Notes under the pieces: model-generated | What the model was told of the DNA's origin: nothing | Databases searched by the model: none | What the model saw: only the letters and a program-made list of their open reading frames with translations | Assembly (NCBI RefSeq): GCF_004342065.1 | Contig: NZ_SLZU01000009.1 | Location: forward strand, 112,397-176,396 | Length of the DNA: 64,000 nucleotides | Reading direction: 5' to 3' | From: Primorskyibacter sedentarius | GTDB taxonomy: Bacteria; Pseudomonadota; Alphaproteobacteria; Rhodobacterales; Rhodobacteraceae | Part shown: piece by piece, positions 42,682 to 51,479 of the stretch | How the letters are laid out: each line of letters starts with the position of its first letter | Position numbering within the stretch: position 1 is the stretch's first letter | Position numbers and translations under genes: made by a program

Positions 42682-43137
42682 ATGCTCGACGATACGGACA
42701 GGCGCATCTTGCGGCATTTTCAGGCCGCACCGGAGCTGGTCTCCTCGGATCTGGCGGACCGGGCGGGTGTGACGCCCAGTACGCTGGCACGGCGTCTGGA
42801 CAGGATGCGCACGCGCGGCGTGCTGCGGGGCGCGCGGGCAGAGATCAACTGGCAAGCCCTGGGCTATGCTGTCGAGGTGAGCCTGCGCGTGACGCTGGAC
42901 AAGACACAGGCCCGGGCCTTTGACGATTTCATCGAGGCTGCGCGCGAAGTGCCGGAAGTGATCGAGATACAGACTTTTCTCGGGCAGGTCGATGTGCGCC
43001 TGTCCATCATCGCACGTGACATGGCGCATTATCAGCAGGTCTATCGCAGCCGTATCCTGACGCTGCCGCATATTTCGGATCTGGATGCGCTGATGCATGT
43101 TGCGCGGCTGAAAACCGACGAGACATTGCCACTATGA
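42682..43137 (+). CDS. Lrp/AsnC-family transcriptional regulator
   Basis: This 151-residue regulator has an N-terminal winged HTH (SSDLADRAGVTPSTLARRLDRM) and a C-terminal RAM effector-binding domain (IQTFLGQVDVRLSIIARDMAHY). It is encoded divergently from ilvC and overlaps the second Lrp gene by four bases. The pair may form a heteromeric regulator of branched-chain or related amino acid genes; the ligand is unknown. Confidence 0.88.
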   Translation: MLDDTDRRILRHFQAAPELVSSDLADRAGVTPSTLARRLDRMRTRGVLRGARAEINWQALGYAVEVSLRVTLDKTQARAFDDFIEAAREVPEVIEIQTFLGQVDVRLSIIARDMAHYQQVYRSRILTLPHISDLDALMHVARLKTDETLPL

Positions 43138-43592
43138 TCGAGCTGGACGAGATCGATCGCGGGTTGATCCGGGCGCTTGCGCAGGATGCCCATGCCAGTG
43201 CGGGCGCCCTGGGGCGGCAATTTGGTTTGTCACAGCCCGCCGCCTGGCGGCGAATCAAGCGCCTGCGAGAGGCCGGGGTGTTCCGGGGGGTGCGGCTGGA
43301 TCTGGACAAGGAGGCGCTCGGTTTCGGCGTCACCGTTTTTCTGGGCGTGAAGCTGGCCACCAAGGGGCGCGTCAGCCTTGAGGATTTCGAGCGCGCCGTT
43401 TCGGCCATCCCCGAGGTGCAGACGGTGGAACATGTCCTGGGCATGTATGACTATCGCTTGCGCGTCGTGGCCCGCGACATTTCCGATTTCGAACGCGTGC
43501 TTCGGCGGCGGCTGATGACCCTGCCGGGGGTGGGCAGCGTCGATGCAAACGTCCTGCTCAGCGAAGAACGGCGCCCCGGCCCGCTGGGCTGA
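43134..43592 (+). CDS. Lrp/AsnC-family transcriptional regulator (second of pair)
   Basis: This 152-residue regulator has an N-terminal HTH (ASAGALGRQFGLSQPAAWRRIKRL) and a RAM domain (VEHVLGMYDYRLRVVARDISDF). It overlaps the preceding paralogue by four bases and is followed by the aminotransferase gene 78 bases later. The RAM domain may sense an amino acid; control of ilvC or of the aminotransferase is inferred from position. Confidence 0.88.
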   Translation: MIELDEIDRGLIRALAQDAHASAGALGRQFGLSQPAAWRRIKRLREAGVFRGVRLDLDKEALGFGVTVFLGVKLATKGRVSLEDFERAVSAIPEVQTVEHVLGMYDYRLRVVARDISDFERVLRRRLMTLPGVGSVDANVLLSEERRPGPLG

Positions 43593-43670
43593 CAGAGCCG
43601 CCCCTGCCGGGGATGGTTTGCCAAAGGGCGCGCGACGCGTTAGCGCTGTTTCAAACTGATGGAGGTCTTG

Positions 43671-44807
43671 ATGGCTGCTTTGCTTGATACCGTCGATCCT
43701 GACGGGCTGCTCGAATTCTCGGTCGTGTTCACCGACCGCTCTCTCAACCACATGTCCAAGGCGTTCCAGCAGGTCATGCGCGACATCTCGGACATGCTGC
43801 GCGAGGTTTACGGCGCGGATGGCGTGGCGCTGGTGCCCGGCGGCGGTACCTTCGGGATGGAGGCCGTGGCGCGGCAATTCGGGCAGGACGCGAAGGTTCT
43901 GGTCGTGCGCAACGGCTGGTTTTCCTTCCGCTGGAGCCAGATTTTCGACGCTGCCGATATCGCGAGCGAGACCACGGTGATGAAAGCGCGGCGGACTGGG
44001 AACGAGGCGCAAGCCCCCTTTGCGCCTGCGCCGATCGAAGAGGTTGTCGCGCGCATTCACGCGGACAAACCCAACATCGTCTTCGCACCGCATGTCGAGA
44101 CATCCTCGGGCGTGATCCTGCCGGATGACTATATCCGCCAGATGGCCGAGGCCGCGCATGAGGTGGGCGCGCTGATGGTGCTGGATTGCATCGCGTCGGG
44201 CTGTATCTGGGTCGACATGAAGACCACCGGTGTCGATGTGCTGATCTCGGCGCCACAAAAGGGCTGGTCCTCCACGCCCTGCGCGGGGCTGGTGATGCTG
44301 TCCGAACGGGCCGAGGCGCGGATGGCGGAGACCACCTCTGACAGCTTTGCCATTGATCTGAAGAAATGGCGCCAGATCATGCAGGCCTACGAGAATGGCG
44401 GACACGCGTATCATGCGACGATGCCCACGGACGGTCTGCGCGCGTTCCGCGATACGATGGCCGAAACAAAGCGGCTTGGATTCGAAGCGATGCGCGATGC
44501 GCAATGGGAACTTGGCCATAAGGTACGGGCCTTGTTGGCGTCCAAGGGCATCGCGTCTGTCGCAGCAGAAGGTTTTGCCGCGCCGGGTGTCGTGGTCAGC
44601 TACACCAACGCGCCCGAGATCCAGTCGGGCCGGGCCTTTGTGGCCGAAGGCGTGCAAATTGCGGCGGGTGTGCCGCTGCAATGTGACGAGCCTGAGGGCT
44701 TCTCGACTTTCCGTCTGGGCTTGTTCGGGCTCGATAAGCTGGCCGATGTGGATGCCACGGTTGCCCGGCTGGAAACAGCGCTGGACGCCGTTCTGGCAAA
44801 GGTCTGA
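43671..44807 (+). CDS. Class V aminotransferase (alanine/serine--glyoxylate or pyruvate type)
   Basis: This 378-residue PLP enzyme has its PLP lysine at about residue 197, within SAPQKGWSSTPCAG, and a preceding Asp in LDCIASG. ATG 43671 follows GGAGG at 43661-43665; an earlier ATG at 43659 overlaps that ribosome site and is rejected. The overall pattern matches aminotransferases that act on alanine, serine or purine-derived amines; the exact substrate is not resolved. It lies directly downstream of the Lrp pair. Confidence 0.85.
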   Translation: MAALLDTVDPDGLLEFSVVFTDRSLNHMSKAFQQVMRDISDMLREVYGADGVALVPGGGTFGMEAVARQFGQDAKVLVVRNGWFSFRWSQIFDAADIASETTVMKARRTGNEAQAPFAPAPIEEVVARIHADKPNIVFAPHVETSSGVILPDDYIRQMAEAAHEVGALMVLDCIASGCIWVDMKTTGVDVLISAPQKGWSSTPCAGLVMLSERAEARMAETTSDSFAIDLKKWRQIMQAYENGGHAYHATMPTDGLRAFRDTMAETKRLGFEAMRDAQWELGHKVRALLASKGIASVAAEGFAAPGVVVSYTNAPEIQSGRAFVAEGVQIAAGVPLQCDEPEGFSTFRLGLFGLDKLADVDATVARLETALDAVLAKV

Positions 44808-44831
44808 CCTGTTCACGATCCGCCCAAAGGT

Positions 44832-44850
44832 GCGCCCCTTCGCGGGGCGC
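44832..44850 (+). terminator. GC-rich hairpin after the aminotransferase gene
   Basis: A 7-bp stem (GCGCCCC / GGGGCGC) with a 5-base loop sits 24 bases past the aminotransferase stop, in the convergent gap with the UbiH-like gene. Only a weak T/A run follows, so it is a weak terminator at best. Confidence 0.35.
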
Positions 44851-44919
44851 GCCGCTTATATTGCGCTGCCACATAGACAGGGGCTGACGCCCCCTCAAGG
44901 GGATGTTGACCGCCTGCGC

Positions 44920-46116
44920 CTACTTTGACCCTGCGCCAAGCCCGAGCTGCATCAGGGATTGCCGGATCGGTTTCAGATCGTAGATCGCATTCAGCCCGGC
45001 GGCGCGCGCGTCCCGCAGCAGCGGGTTCGACAGCATCGAACTGCGGTTGAGCAGGGTGATCCCGGCCACGCGCGTCCGGATATCGCCAATGCGCGCCTTG
45101 TGATACGCGTCCAGCATCGTTGCGTCGCCCAGCGTGTCGGGGGCAGCTTTGGCAAGCTCCAGCAACGTGCGGATGTCGCTCAGGCTCATGTTCAGCCCCT
45201 GCGCCCCGATGGGCGGGACGACATGCGCAGCTTCGGCCACGAGCGCCAGCCGTTCAGCGGTCAGGCGCTCCGCCTCCTGCGCGATAATCGGCCAGAGCGT
45301 GCGGCGAGAGGCGAGGCTGAGCGGCCCGAACAGGTGGCAGGAGCGGGTGCTCATCTCTGCCTCGAAATCGGGCACATCCATCTCTGACAGGGCCTTGGCT
45401 TTCGGGCCTTCCTCCATCCATACCACGGCGGAAGAGGGGCGGCCTTGCCAGTCGGGCAAGGGTACGAGCGTGAACGGCCCGCCGGTGCGGTGGATCTCTG
45501 TCGAGACATTGCAATGCGGGATCGGATGGGTGACCGCAAAGGCCAGCGCCTTCTGACCGAAGCGCGTGGTGCGAACGTCGATGCCCGCCGCCTGCCGCAT
45601 GGGCGAGGCGCGCCCGTCTGCCGCGATGACCAGCCGGGTCCGGATGCGGCTGCCGTCGGTCAGTGTCACCCGCGCCTCTGCCATCCGGGTAAACAGTGTC
45701 GCGGCACCGGTGCCGGGGCGAAACTCGACGCGGTCAAGCTCTGACAGACGGGTCAGGATTTCGCGCCGCAGCAGCCAGTTGGGCAAGTTCCAGCCAAACG
45801 GCTGGTCGGAGATGTCGGCCGCGTCGAATTCCTTGACCACCCTTGGTTCGGGATATTCACCGCCAGCATCGACGATCCGCATCACCTGCAACGGCGTGGC
45901 GTAGGGGGCAAGCCTGTCCCAAAGACCGATCTGGTCCAGAAAGTCTTTGGCAGGTTGCAGAAACGCGGTGGTGCGCAGGTCGGACCCCGCAGCATCGCGG
46001 TCCGTGACCGGGGCGGCAGGATCGACGCAGAGCACCGAGAACCCGGCCTCGCCAAACGCGGCGGCCGCCACCAGACCGGCAATGCCGCCGCCACTGATCA
46101 GGATGTCATGGGTCAT
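44920..46116 (-). CDS. FAD-dependent monooxygenase, UbiH/UbiF/COQ6-like
   Basis: This 398-residue flavoprotein hydroxylase is predicted for ubiquinone ring hydroxylation. The FAD-binding N-terminus ILISGGGIAGLVAAAAF is followed by VIAADGRASPMRQAAGI (the DG motif) and a C-terminal AEAAHVVPPIGAQGLNMSLSDI typical of this family. Start 46116 follows GGAGG. It cannot be assigned to a single ring position from sequence. It lies next to a HAD phosphatase. Confidence 0.85.
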   Translation of the reverse strand: MTHDILISGGGIAGLVAAAAFGEAGFSVLCVDPAAPVTDRDAAGSDLRTTAFLQPAKDFLDQIGLWDRLAPYATPLQVMRIVDAGGEYPEPRVVKEFDAADISDQPFGWNLPNWLLRREILTRLSELDRVEFRPGTGAATLFTRMAEARVTLTDGSRIRTRLVIAADGRASPMRQAAGIDVRTTRFGQKALAFAVTHPIPHCNVSTEIHRTGGPFTLVPLPDWQGRPSSAVVWMEEGPKAKALSEMDVPDFEAEMSTRSCHLFGPLSLASRRTLWPIIAQEAERLTAERLALVAEAAHVVPPIGAQGLNMSLSDIRTLLELAKAAPDTLGDATMLDAYHKARIGDIRTRVAGITLLNRSSMLSNPLLRDARAAGLNAIYDLKPIRQSLMQLGLGAGSK

Positions 46117-46188
46117 ATGCGCCTCCTTTGACAGGGTGAACCTAGTGCGCGGCAGCCATGGCATCCATGCGACAGATCGGGCAGCCGA

Positions 46189-46833
46189 TCATGCCAGCCG
46201 CGCAAGAAAGGCGGCAAGATCCCCAGTGTGGTGGTGGATATGCGGCGCTTCATGGCGCTCTGGTGCCACATGCACCGTGCGCATGCCCATCGCGTGTGGT
46301 TCGGCCAGATTGCGCGGATCATCCTCGAACATCGCGGCGGCGTCCGGTGTGATCCCGTCCGTGGCAAAGACCTTTTCAAAGGCGGCCCTTTCCGGTTTCG
46401 GCAAAAATCCAGCTTCTTCAACGCCGTAGATGGCATCGAAGGCGGCCTCCAAACCCCGCGCTTTCAGCACGCGGGCTGCATAGGGCGCGGTGCCGTTCGT
46501 GTAGACGATCTTGCGGCCCGGCAGGCGCGAAATCGTCTCAAAAAGGTAGGGATCAGCGTCGAGATGGTCGAGCGAGATATCATGCACATGGGTCAGGTAG
46601 GGCCCCGGATCGACATCGTGTTCGCGCATCAACCCGGCCAGCGTCGTGCCATAAGTGGCCCAGTAATGCTTGCGCAGGTGGTTCGCGCGGTCCTGTTCGA
46701 CACCAAGCGCGGACATGACGTAGTCTGTCATCCGGGTTTCGATCTGGTCGAACAGCCGGGCGGCAGGGGGGTACAGGGTGTTGTCGAGGTCGAACACCCA
46801 TTGGCGGATATGAGAGAACGAAGCGCGCGTCAT
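46189..46833 (-). CDS. HAD-family pyrimidine 5'-nucleotidase-like hydrolase
   Basis: This 214-residue HAD phosphatase shows motif I (VFDLDNTLYPP), motif II (IVYTNGTA) and motif IV (MFEDDPRNL). The LYP triplet after motif I is characteristic of the SDT1-type pyrimidine 5'-nucleotidase group. The same-strand gene downstream is the UbiH-like monooxygenase, 72 bases away. Substrate unconfirmed. Confidence 0.85.
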   Translation of the reverse strand: MTRASFSHIRQWVFDLDNTLYPPAARLFDQIETRMTDYVMSALGVEQDRANHLRKHYWATYGTTLAGLMREHDVDPGPYLTHVHDISLDHLDADPYLFETISRLPGRKIVYTNGTAPYAARVLKARGLEAAFDAIYGVEEAGFLPKPERAAFEKVFATDGITPDAAAMFEDDPRNLAEPHAMGMRTVHVAPERHEAPHIHHHTGDLAAFLARLA

Positions 46834-46938
46834 GGGCGATACCTAATGGCCTGCGCTGATACGCGCAATGGCTGGCCTTGATTGCTTGCGGGGCAAGCGT
46901 CTATCCTGCCGGTCATTCCGGGAGGACCAGACCGCGCC

Positions 46939-47589
46939 ATGAACCAGATCAAGCCAGCACAGAAGGATGCCTATTCGTTGATCCTCGAAGCGATCGACGT
47001 GGGCGTGTTCCGTCCCGGCGATCGTTTGGTCGAAAGCGATCTTGCAGAGCGGTTCGGGGTGTCGCGCACACCGATCCGGGAGGCTTTGCAGCGGCTGGAG
47101 ACGCAATCGCTGCTGGCGCGGGACGGGCGCAGCCTGATTGTGGCCTCGCTGGATCACAACCAGATGGCAGAGCTGTATGTCGTGCGCACAGAGCTGGAAG
47201 GTCTGGCCGCACGGCTGGCTGCAAGGCATGCCACGGATGAAGAGGTGCAGGTGCTGCGCGATATGGTCACCGAGGATCGCGCCCTTCTGGGAGATCCGGC
47301 CGCACTTGCGCGGTCAAACCGCCGGTTTCACAAGCAGATTCACCTGACCTCGCACAACAGGTATCTGGTCCAGCAACTGGACCTTGTCTATCGGTCGATG
47401 GCGTTGATGGCGACCACCTCTCTGGCGGCGGAGGGGCGGGGCGCCAACGCCTTGGAAGAGCACCTGGCGATTGTCGATGCGATTGCCCGGCGCGACGAAG
47501 AAGCAGCCTATGCCGCCTTGCGCGATCATATCTCCGTGGCCTTCGTGACGCGGCTGAAACAGGACAGCAAGGCGCTGGCCGACGAGTGA
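46939..47589 (+). CDS. GntR-family transcriptional regulator (FadR/FCD type)
   Basis: This 216-residue regulator has a wHTH (FRPGDRLVESDLAERFGVSRT) and a C-terminal FCD helical ligand domain (residues ~85-210, ending with an ALRDHISVAF helix). ATG 46939 follows GGAGGA at 46921-46926 and matches the usual start. No catabolic operon flanks it, so its target is unknown. Confidence 0.87.
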   Translation: MNQIKPAQKDAYSLILEAIDVGVFRPGDRLVESDLAERFGVSRTPIREALQRLETQSLLARDGRSLIVASLDHNQMAELYVVRTELEGLAARLAARHATDEEVQVLRDMVTEDRALLGDPAALARSNRRFHKQIHLTSHNRYLVQQLDLVYRSMALMATTSLAAEGRGANALEEHLAIVDAIARRDEEAAYAALRDHISVAFVTRLKQDSKALADE

Positions 47590-47641
47590 TGCCGGTCTGC
47601 GCAGGCGGCTTGTCACGTGGCGCTGGGGCCACAGACGTTAC

Positions 47642-49486
47642 CTACAAGGCGCTGCCCAGGTCACTGATGTTTTTCCGCTTCGCCTGTCGTTTCGAATTGT
47701 CCTGTCCTGCATCGGGCAGCGAATGGCCATGTTCCGTCTTGTCCCAGTAAAATGGACGCACGAGCACCTCATAGGCTGCCTTGGTCGCGGCAAGCCAGCC
47801 CATCATGAAATAGAAAAACAGCGTGGGGACCCAAGCCCAAAGCCCGCGATGACGCGTCCGGGCAACGGCTGCCAGGCCGATGACGATCGCCAACGCTTCG
47901 GACACGAGAAAGACGCCGATCAGCTGACGCAGCCCCGCCGCATCCAGAAATGCAGACATCGGGTGACGCATGCCAAGCATCACCAGCCAGAACGCCCAGA
48001 GAACGGGTGCAAGAATGAACTGGCTGATCGTGGTCAGAAAGAACACCTGAAATCCGGTGAATTTCCATGGGCCCAGCGTCTGCCAGAGCTTTCGCGGTGC
48101 GCGCATATGGGTAAGATATGTGATCATGTAGCCCTTGAGCCAGCGCGAGCGTTGCTTGACCCATGGCCAAAACCTGTTGTTCGCCTCTTCCCGGGTGACA
48201 GAAGACAAGAGCTCTGTCCGGTAACCATATCGCGCGAGGCGAAAGCCCAGATACGCATCCTCGGTCACGTTATGGGCGTCCCATGCGCCCACCTCCTCCA
48301 GCGCCTTGCGGCGGAAAAAGACCGTCGTGCCGCCCAAGGGGATGGCAAAGCCAAGCCGCGCAAAACCCGGTAGAAGGATGCGGAACCAGCTTGCATATTC
48401 AATGGCAAAGCAGCGCGACAGCCAGTTGGCGCGCGGGTTGTAGAAGTCCAGAATGCCTTGCAGGCAGGCCGTATCCGGCGGGGCGCGGCTGAAATGGGCC
48501 ACCACGCGGTCGATCTGGTCGGGTGCAGGAGCATCCTCGGCATCATAGATGCCAATGATTTCGCCACGGCAAAAGCCAAGCGCGTAATTCAGTGCCCTCG
48601 GCTTGGTGGTGATGCTGCCCTTGGGCACCTCGACCACCCGCATCCATGGCGGCAGCAGCGCGGGTATCAGGGCTTTGCGGGTGCGCGCATCCTCGGCCTC
48701 CAGCACCAATACCACGTCCAGCAGCGCGCGCGGATAGGTAAGCTGCGACAGCCGCTTGACCAAAGTGCCAGCGATGTCATCTTCGTGAAACAGCGGGACC
48801 ATGACCGAAACGGTGGGCCATGGCTGCGGTGGCGAGGCCATCACCTTGCGAGGTCGCTGCCCGAATTGCGGCACGAAGGCCGCCCCTTTCAGCAGAGTCG
48901 AGAGGACCAGCGCAAGAATGGCCCAGCTTGCCAGAACGGCGAAGAAAATCTCTGGCATCGCGGCAAGCAAGCCAAGTGCTGCAATACCACATAGCCCGGC
49001 CATGATTCCACGACGGGGCGTCATCATCCCCAGATCCCGACAGCTTTCGTCCGCGCGCACGCGAGTTTCGGCGGCAAGCATCAGGGCAGGGGCGTGATGC
49101 TCGGCGATCTCTGCATGTATATCCGCCTCGTGAATAACGGCCATTTTCACCGCACCGATATCCACCGGCAGCTGCGGGCGCAGGGCCTCGAACGCGTCTG
49201 GCCTCGCGGTCGCGATCAGCAGGGTGCGCCCGATGCGGCGCCACGGCATGACCAGATGTTCAAGGCAGAATTCCGGGCTGAGAAGATCCTTCAGCTCGGG
49301 GTCAGCGGGGTGATCGTCGCGTTCCAGCGCCATGACGCCGTAATGACGTGCCTGCGCCGCCACGATTTGCGACGGATCGGCCAGTGCATCGGCCTCGCAA
49401 ATCCGGGCCATGGTGGCCCGGCTGCGCCCCTGTTCAGCGAGCGCCTTGAGAAGGTCGCTGCTTTCCAGCACGCCTTCCTCAAGCAA
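47642..49486 (-). CDS. BcsA-like family 2 glycosyltransferase (frameshifted N-terminus)
   Basis: This 614-residue membrane glycosyltransferase has an N-terminal MshEN/GspE_N-like domain (residues ~1-140), two hydrophobic segments, and a GT-2 catalytic domain. Its motifs are intact: DAED (DxD), TEDAYLGFRL and QRSRWLKG. C-terminal membrane helices follow. The frame is open only from TTG 49486, which has no ribosome site. The natural start, ATG 49563 (MSEPKLDLSRAAS), is in another frame. A tandem GGGCC repeat at 49499-49508 (plus strand) accounts for the shift: removing one copy joins the two frames as RGRPIGQLLLEEG. It is either a disrupted gene or a base-call error. Confidence 0.75.
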   Translation of the reverse strand: MLEEGVLESSDLLKALAEQGRSRATMARICEADALADPSQIVAAQARHYGVMALERDDHPADPELKDLLSPEFCLEHLVMPWRRIGRTLLIATARPDAFEALRPQLPVDIGAVKMAVIHEADIHAEIAEHHAPALMLAAETRVRADESCRDLGMMTPRRGIMAGLCGIAALGLLAAMPEIFFAVLASWAILALVLSTLLKGAAFVPQFGQRPRKVMASPPQPWPTVSVMVPLFHEDDIAGTLVKRLSQLTYPRALLDVVLVLEAEDARTRKALIPALLPPWMRVVEVPKGSITTKPRALNYALGFCRGEIIGIYDAEDAPAPDQIDRVVAHFSRAPPDTACLQGILDFYNPRANWLSRCFAIEYASWFRILLPGFARLGFAIPLGGTTVFFRRKALEEVGAWDAHNVTEDAYLGFRLARYGYRTELLSSVTREEANNRFWPWVKQRSRWLKGYMITYLTHMRAPRKLWQTLGPWKFTGFQVFFLTTISQFILAPVLWAFWLVMLGMRHPMSAFLDAAGLRQLIGVFLVSEALAIVIGLAAVARTRHRGLWAWVPTLFFYFMMGWLAATKAAYEVLVRPFYWDKTEHGHSLPDAGQDNSKRQAKRKNISDLGSAL

Positions 49487-49563
49487 AAGCTGCCCGATGG
49501 GCCGGGCCGACCGCGCTGTACGGCAGACGCCGCGCGCGACAAGTCTAGCTTTGGTTCACTCAT
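49487..49563 (-). pseudogene. Displaced 5' end of the glycosyltransferase gene
   Basis: This is the N-terminal part (MSEPKLDLSRAASAVQRGRP) of the BcsA-like glycosyltransferase, read from ATG 49563 and out of frame with the remainder because of a 5-bp GGGCC duplication at 49499-49508 (plus). It should be merged with 47642-49486 if the duplication is an error. Confidence 0.6.
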
Positions 49564-49649
49564 CACAGAGTCGCCGCCCTGGTTTCTACCGCCCAAGACT
49601 TGGGGGTAGAAACTTAAGGACGGATTAACAGACCCTTAGCGAGTGCGGA

Positions 49650-50804
49650 TTATCGGGCCGACATATAGTCTGCGAAGCGTTCGAACAGGTAAAAGCTGTC
49701 CTGCGGGCCGGGGCTGGCTTCGGGGTGATGCTGGACGGAAAACACCGGACGGTCCTTCAGACGCAGACCGCAATTCGACCCGTCAAACAAGGAGACATGC
49801 GTTTCCTCGACAGTGTCGGGGAATGTCTGGCTGTCCACGGCGAAGCCATGGTTCATCGAGGTGATCTCGACCTTGCCGGTGGTGTAGTCCTTGACCGGGT
49901 GGTTGGCGCCGTGATGCCCGTGGTTCATCTTTACCGTGCGCGCGCCAAGCGCCAGCGCCAGCATCTGGTGACCAAGGCAAATGCCGAAGATCGGCAGATT
50001 GTCTTTCTCCAGCAGCGTCTTGATCATCGGCACGGCATATTCGCCGGTCGCCGCAGGATCACCGGGACCGTTGGACAGGAAGACACCGTCAGGCTCATGG
50101 GCCAGCACTTCCTCGGCCGTGGCCGTGGCAGGCAGGACCGTCACGTCGCAGCCCGCAGAGGCCAGGCAGCGCAGGATGTTGCGCTTTGCACCGTAATCCA
50201 GGGCCACAACCTTGTGCTTCGGTGCCTCTTGCCGGGTGTAGCCATCGGGCCAGGCCCACCGCATTTCGTCCCAACGATAGGATTGGGCGCAGGTCACTTC
50301 GCGGGCAAGATCCAGCCCTTCAAGCCCTGAAAAGGCGCGCGCCTTGGCGACAAGCTCGCCAATATCGAAATTGCCTTCGGGATCGTGGGCAAGTGCCACA
50401 TGCGGCGCGCCCTGCTGGCGGATGGCGCGGGTCAGGCGGCGCGTGTCGACGCCGCCGATGGCGATCCGGCCGCGGGCAGAGAGCCAGTCGCCCAGCTCTT
50501 GCGCGGCGCGCCAGTTCGATGCCTGCGTCGGCATCCACTTCACCACCATGCCAGCCGCAACGGGTTCGGCGGTTTCGTCATCATCGGGGTTCACCCCGAC
50601 ATTGCCGACATGTGGGAAGGTGAAGGTGACGATCTGCCCGGCATAGGACGGGTCAGTCATGATCTCCTGGTATCCGGTCATGGCGGTGTTGAAGCACAGC
50701 TCCGCGACCGTGACGCCCGTGGCACCAAAGCCTTGGCCGTAGAAGATCGATCCATCCGCAAGCGCAAGGCAGGCGGTGGGCTTTGCATGGGGCGAGGAGG
50801 CCAT
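49650..50804 (-). CDS. carA: Carbamoyl-phosphate synthase small subunit
   Basis: This 384-residue glutamine amidotransferase subunit supplies ammonia to CarB for arginine and pyrimidine synthesis. Its N-terminal domain starts ALADGSIFYGQGFG, and its class I glutaminase has the nucleophile in GICLGHQMLALALG, with a C-terminal HPEASPGP. It stands alone here; carB is not in the window. ATG 50804 is used. Confidence 0.96.
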   Translation of the reverse strand: MASSPHAKPTACLALADGSIFYGQGFGATGVTVAELCFNTAMTGYQEIMTDPSYAGQIVTFTFPHVGNVGVNPDDDETAEPVAAGMVVKWMPTQASNWRAAQELGDWLSARGRIAIGGVDTRRLTRAIRQQGAPHVALAHDPEGNFDIGELVAKARAFSGLEGLDLAREVTCAQSYRWDEMRWAWPDGYTRQEAPKHKVVALDYGAKRNILRCLASAGCDVTVLPATATAEEVLAHEPDGVFLSNGPGDPAATGEYAVPMIKTLLEKDNLPIFGICLGHQMLALALGARTVKMNHGHHGANHPVKDYTTGKVEITSMNHGFAVDSQTFPDTVEETHVSLFDGSNCGLRLKDRPVFSVQHHPEASPGPQDSFYLFERFADYMSAR

Positions 50805-50989
50805 GGCGCGACTCTTTCTCTGGCGTGAATTTGGCCGAACCTACGGGGGCTTGCGGCGGGGGTCAAGTCATATCGTAGAATGCGATATTGTTTGTTTTCA
50901 ATGCCTTAGCCTGTCCGTTCGGCGGTTGCGTCGCGTGGCGCGATTGGCTATCTTCTGCTTTCGCGTCAACCATGGGGATGGGATCGACA

Positions 50990-51451
50990 ATGGAACTTCG
51001 CACGCGGGTCAATTCCGCCATGAAACAAGCGATGCGGGACAAGGCCACCGCACGGCTTTCCACGCTGCGGCTTATCAATGCCGCGATCAAGGATAAGGAC
51101 ATCGCAGCCCGGGGCGAGGGCAATGACGACGGGGTGCCCGACAGCGAAGTGCTTGCCATTCTTGGCAAAATGGTCAAGCAGCGCCAGGAAAGCGCGCGCA
51201 CCTATGAAGAGGGTGGCCGGGTGGACCTGGCAGAGCGGGAACTGGCCGAGATCGAGGTGATCGAGGAATTCCTGCCGCGCAAGCTGTCAGACAAGGATGT
51301 CGAAAAGGCCGTGGACGATGCCCTGGCCGAGGTTGGCGCAGATTCGATCCGCGATATGGGACGGGTCATGGCGGTGCTGAAGGGCAAATATACCGGTCAG
51401 ATGGATTTTGGCGCGGTCGGCCCGATGGTGAAGAAACGCCTTTCCGCCTGA
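50990..51451 (+). CDS. YqeY/GatB-like protein
   Basis: This is a 153-residue helical protein of the YqeY family, related to the tRNA-binding tail of GatB. Signatures are MELRTRVNSAMKQAMRDK, the central RQESARTYEEGGR and C-terminal GQMDFGAVGPMVKKRL. ATG 50990 is preferred over upstream in-frame ATGs that lie in non-conserved sequence. It is divergent from carA. Its cellular role is not well defined. Confidence 0.88.
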   Translation: MELRTRVNSAMKQAMRDKATARLSTLRLINAAIKDKDIAARGEGNDDGVPDSEVLAILGKMVKQRQESARTYEEGGRVDLAERELAEIEVIEEFLPRKLSDKDVEKAVDDALAEVGADSIRDMGRVMAVLKGKYTGQMDFGAVGPMVKKRLSA

Positions 51452-51479
51452 TCGGTCAGGTTGGCGCGGCGCGCGGCCT

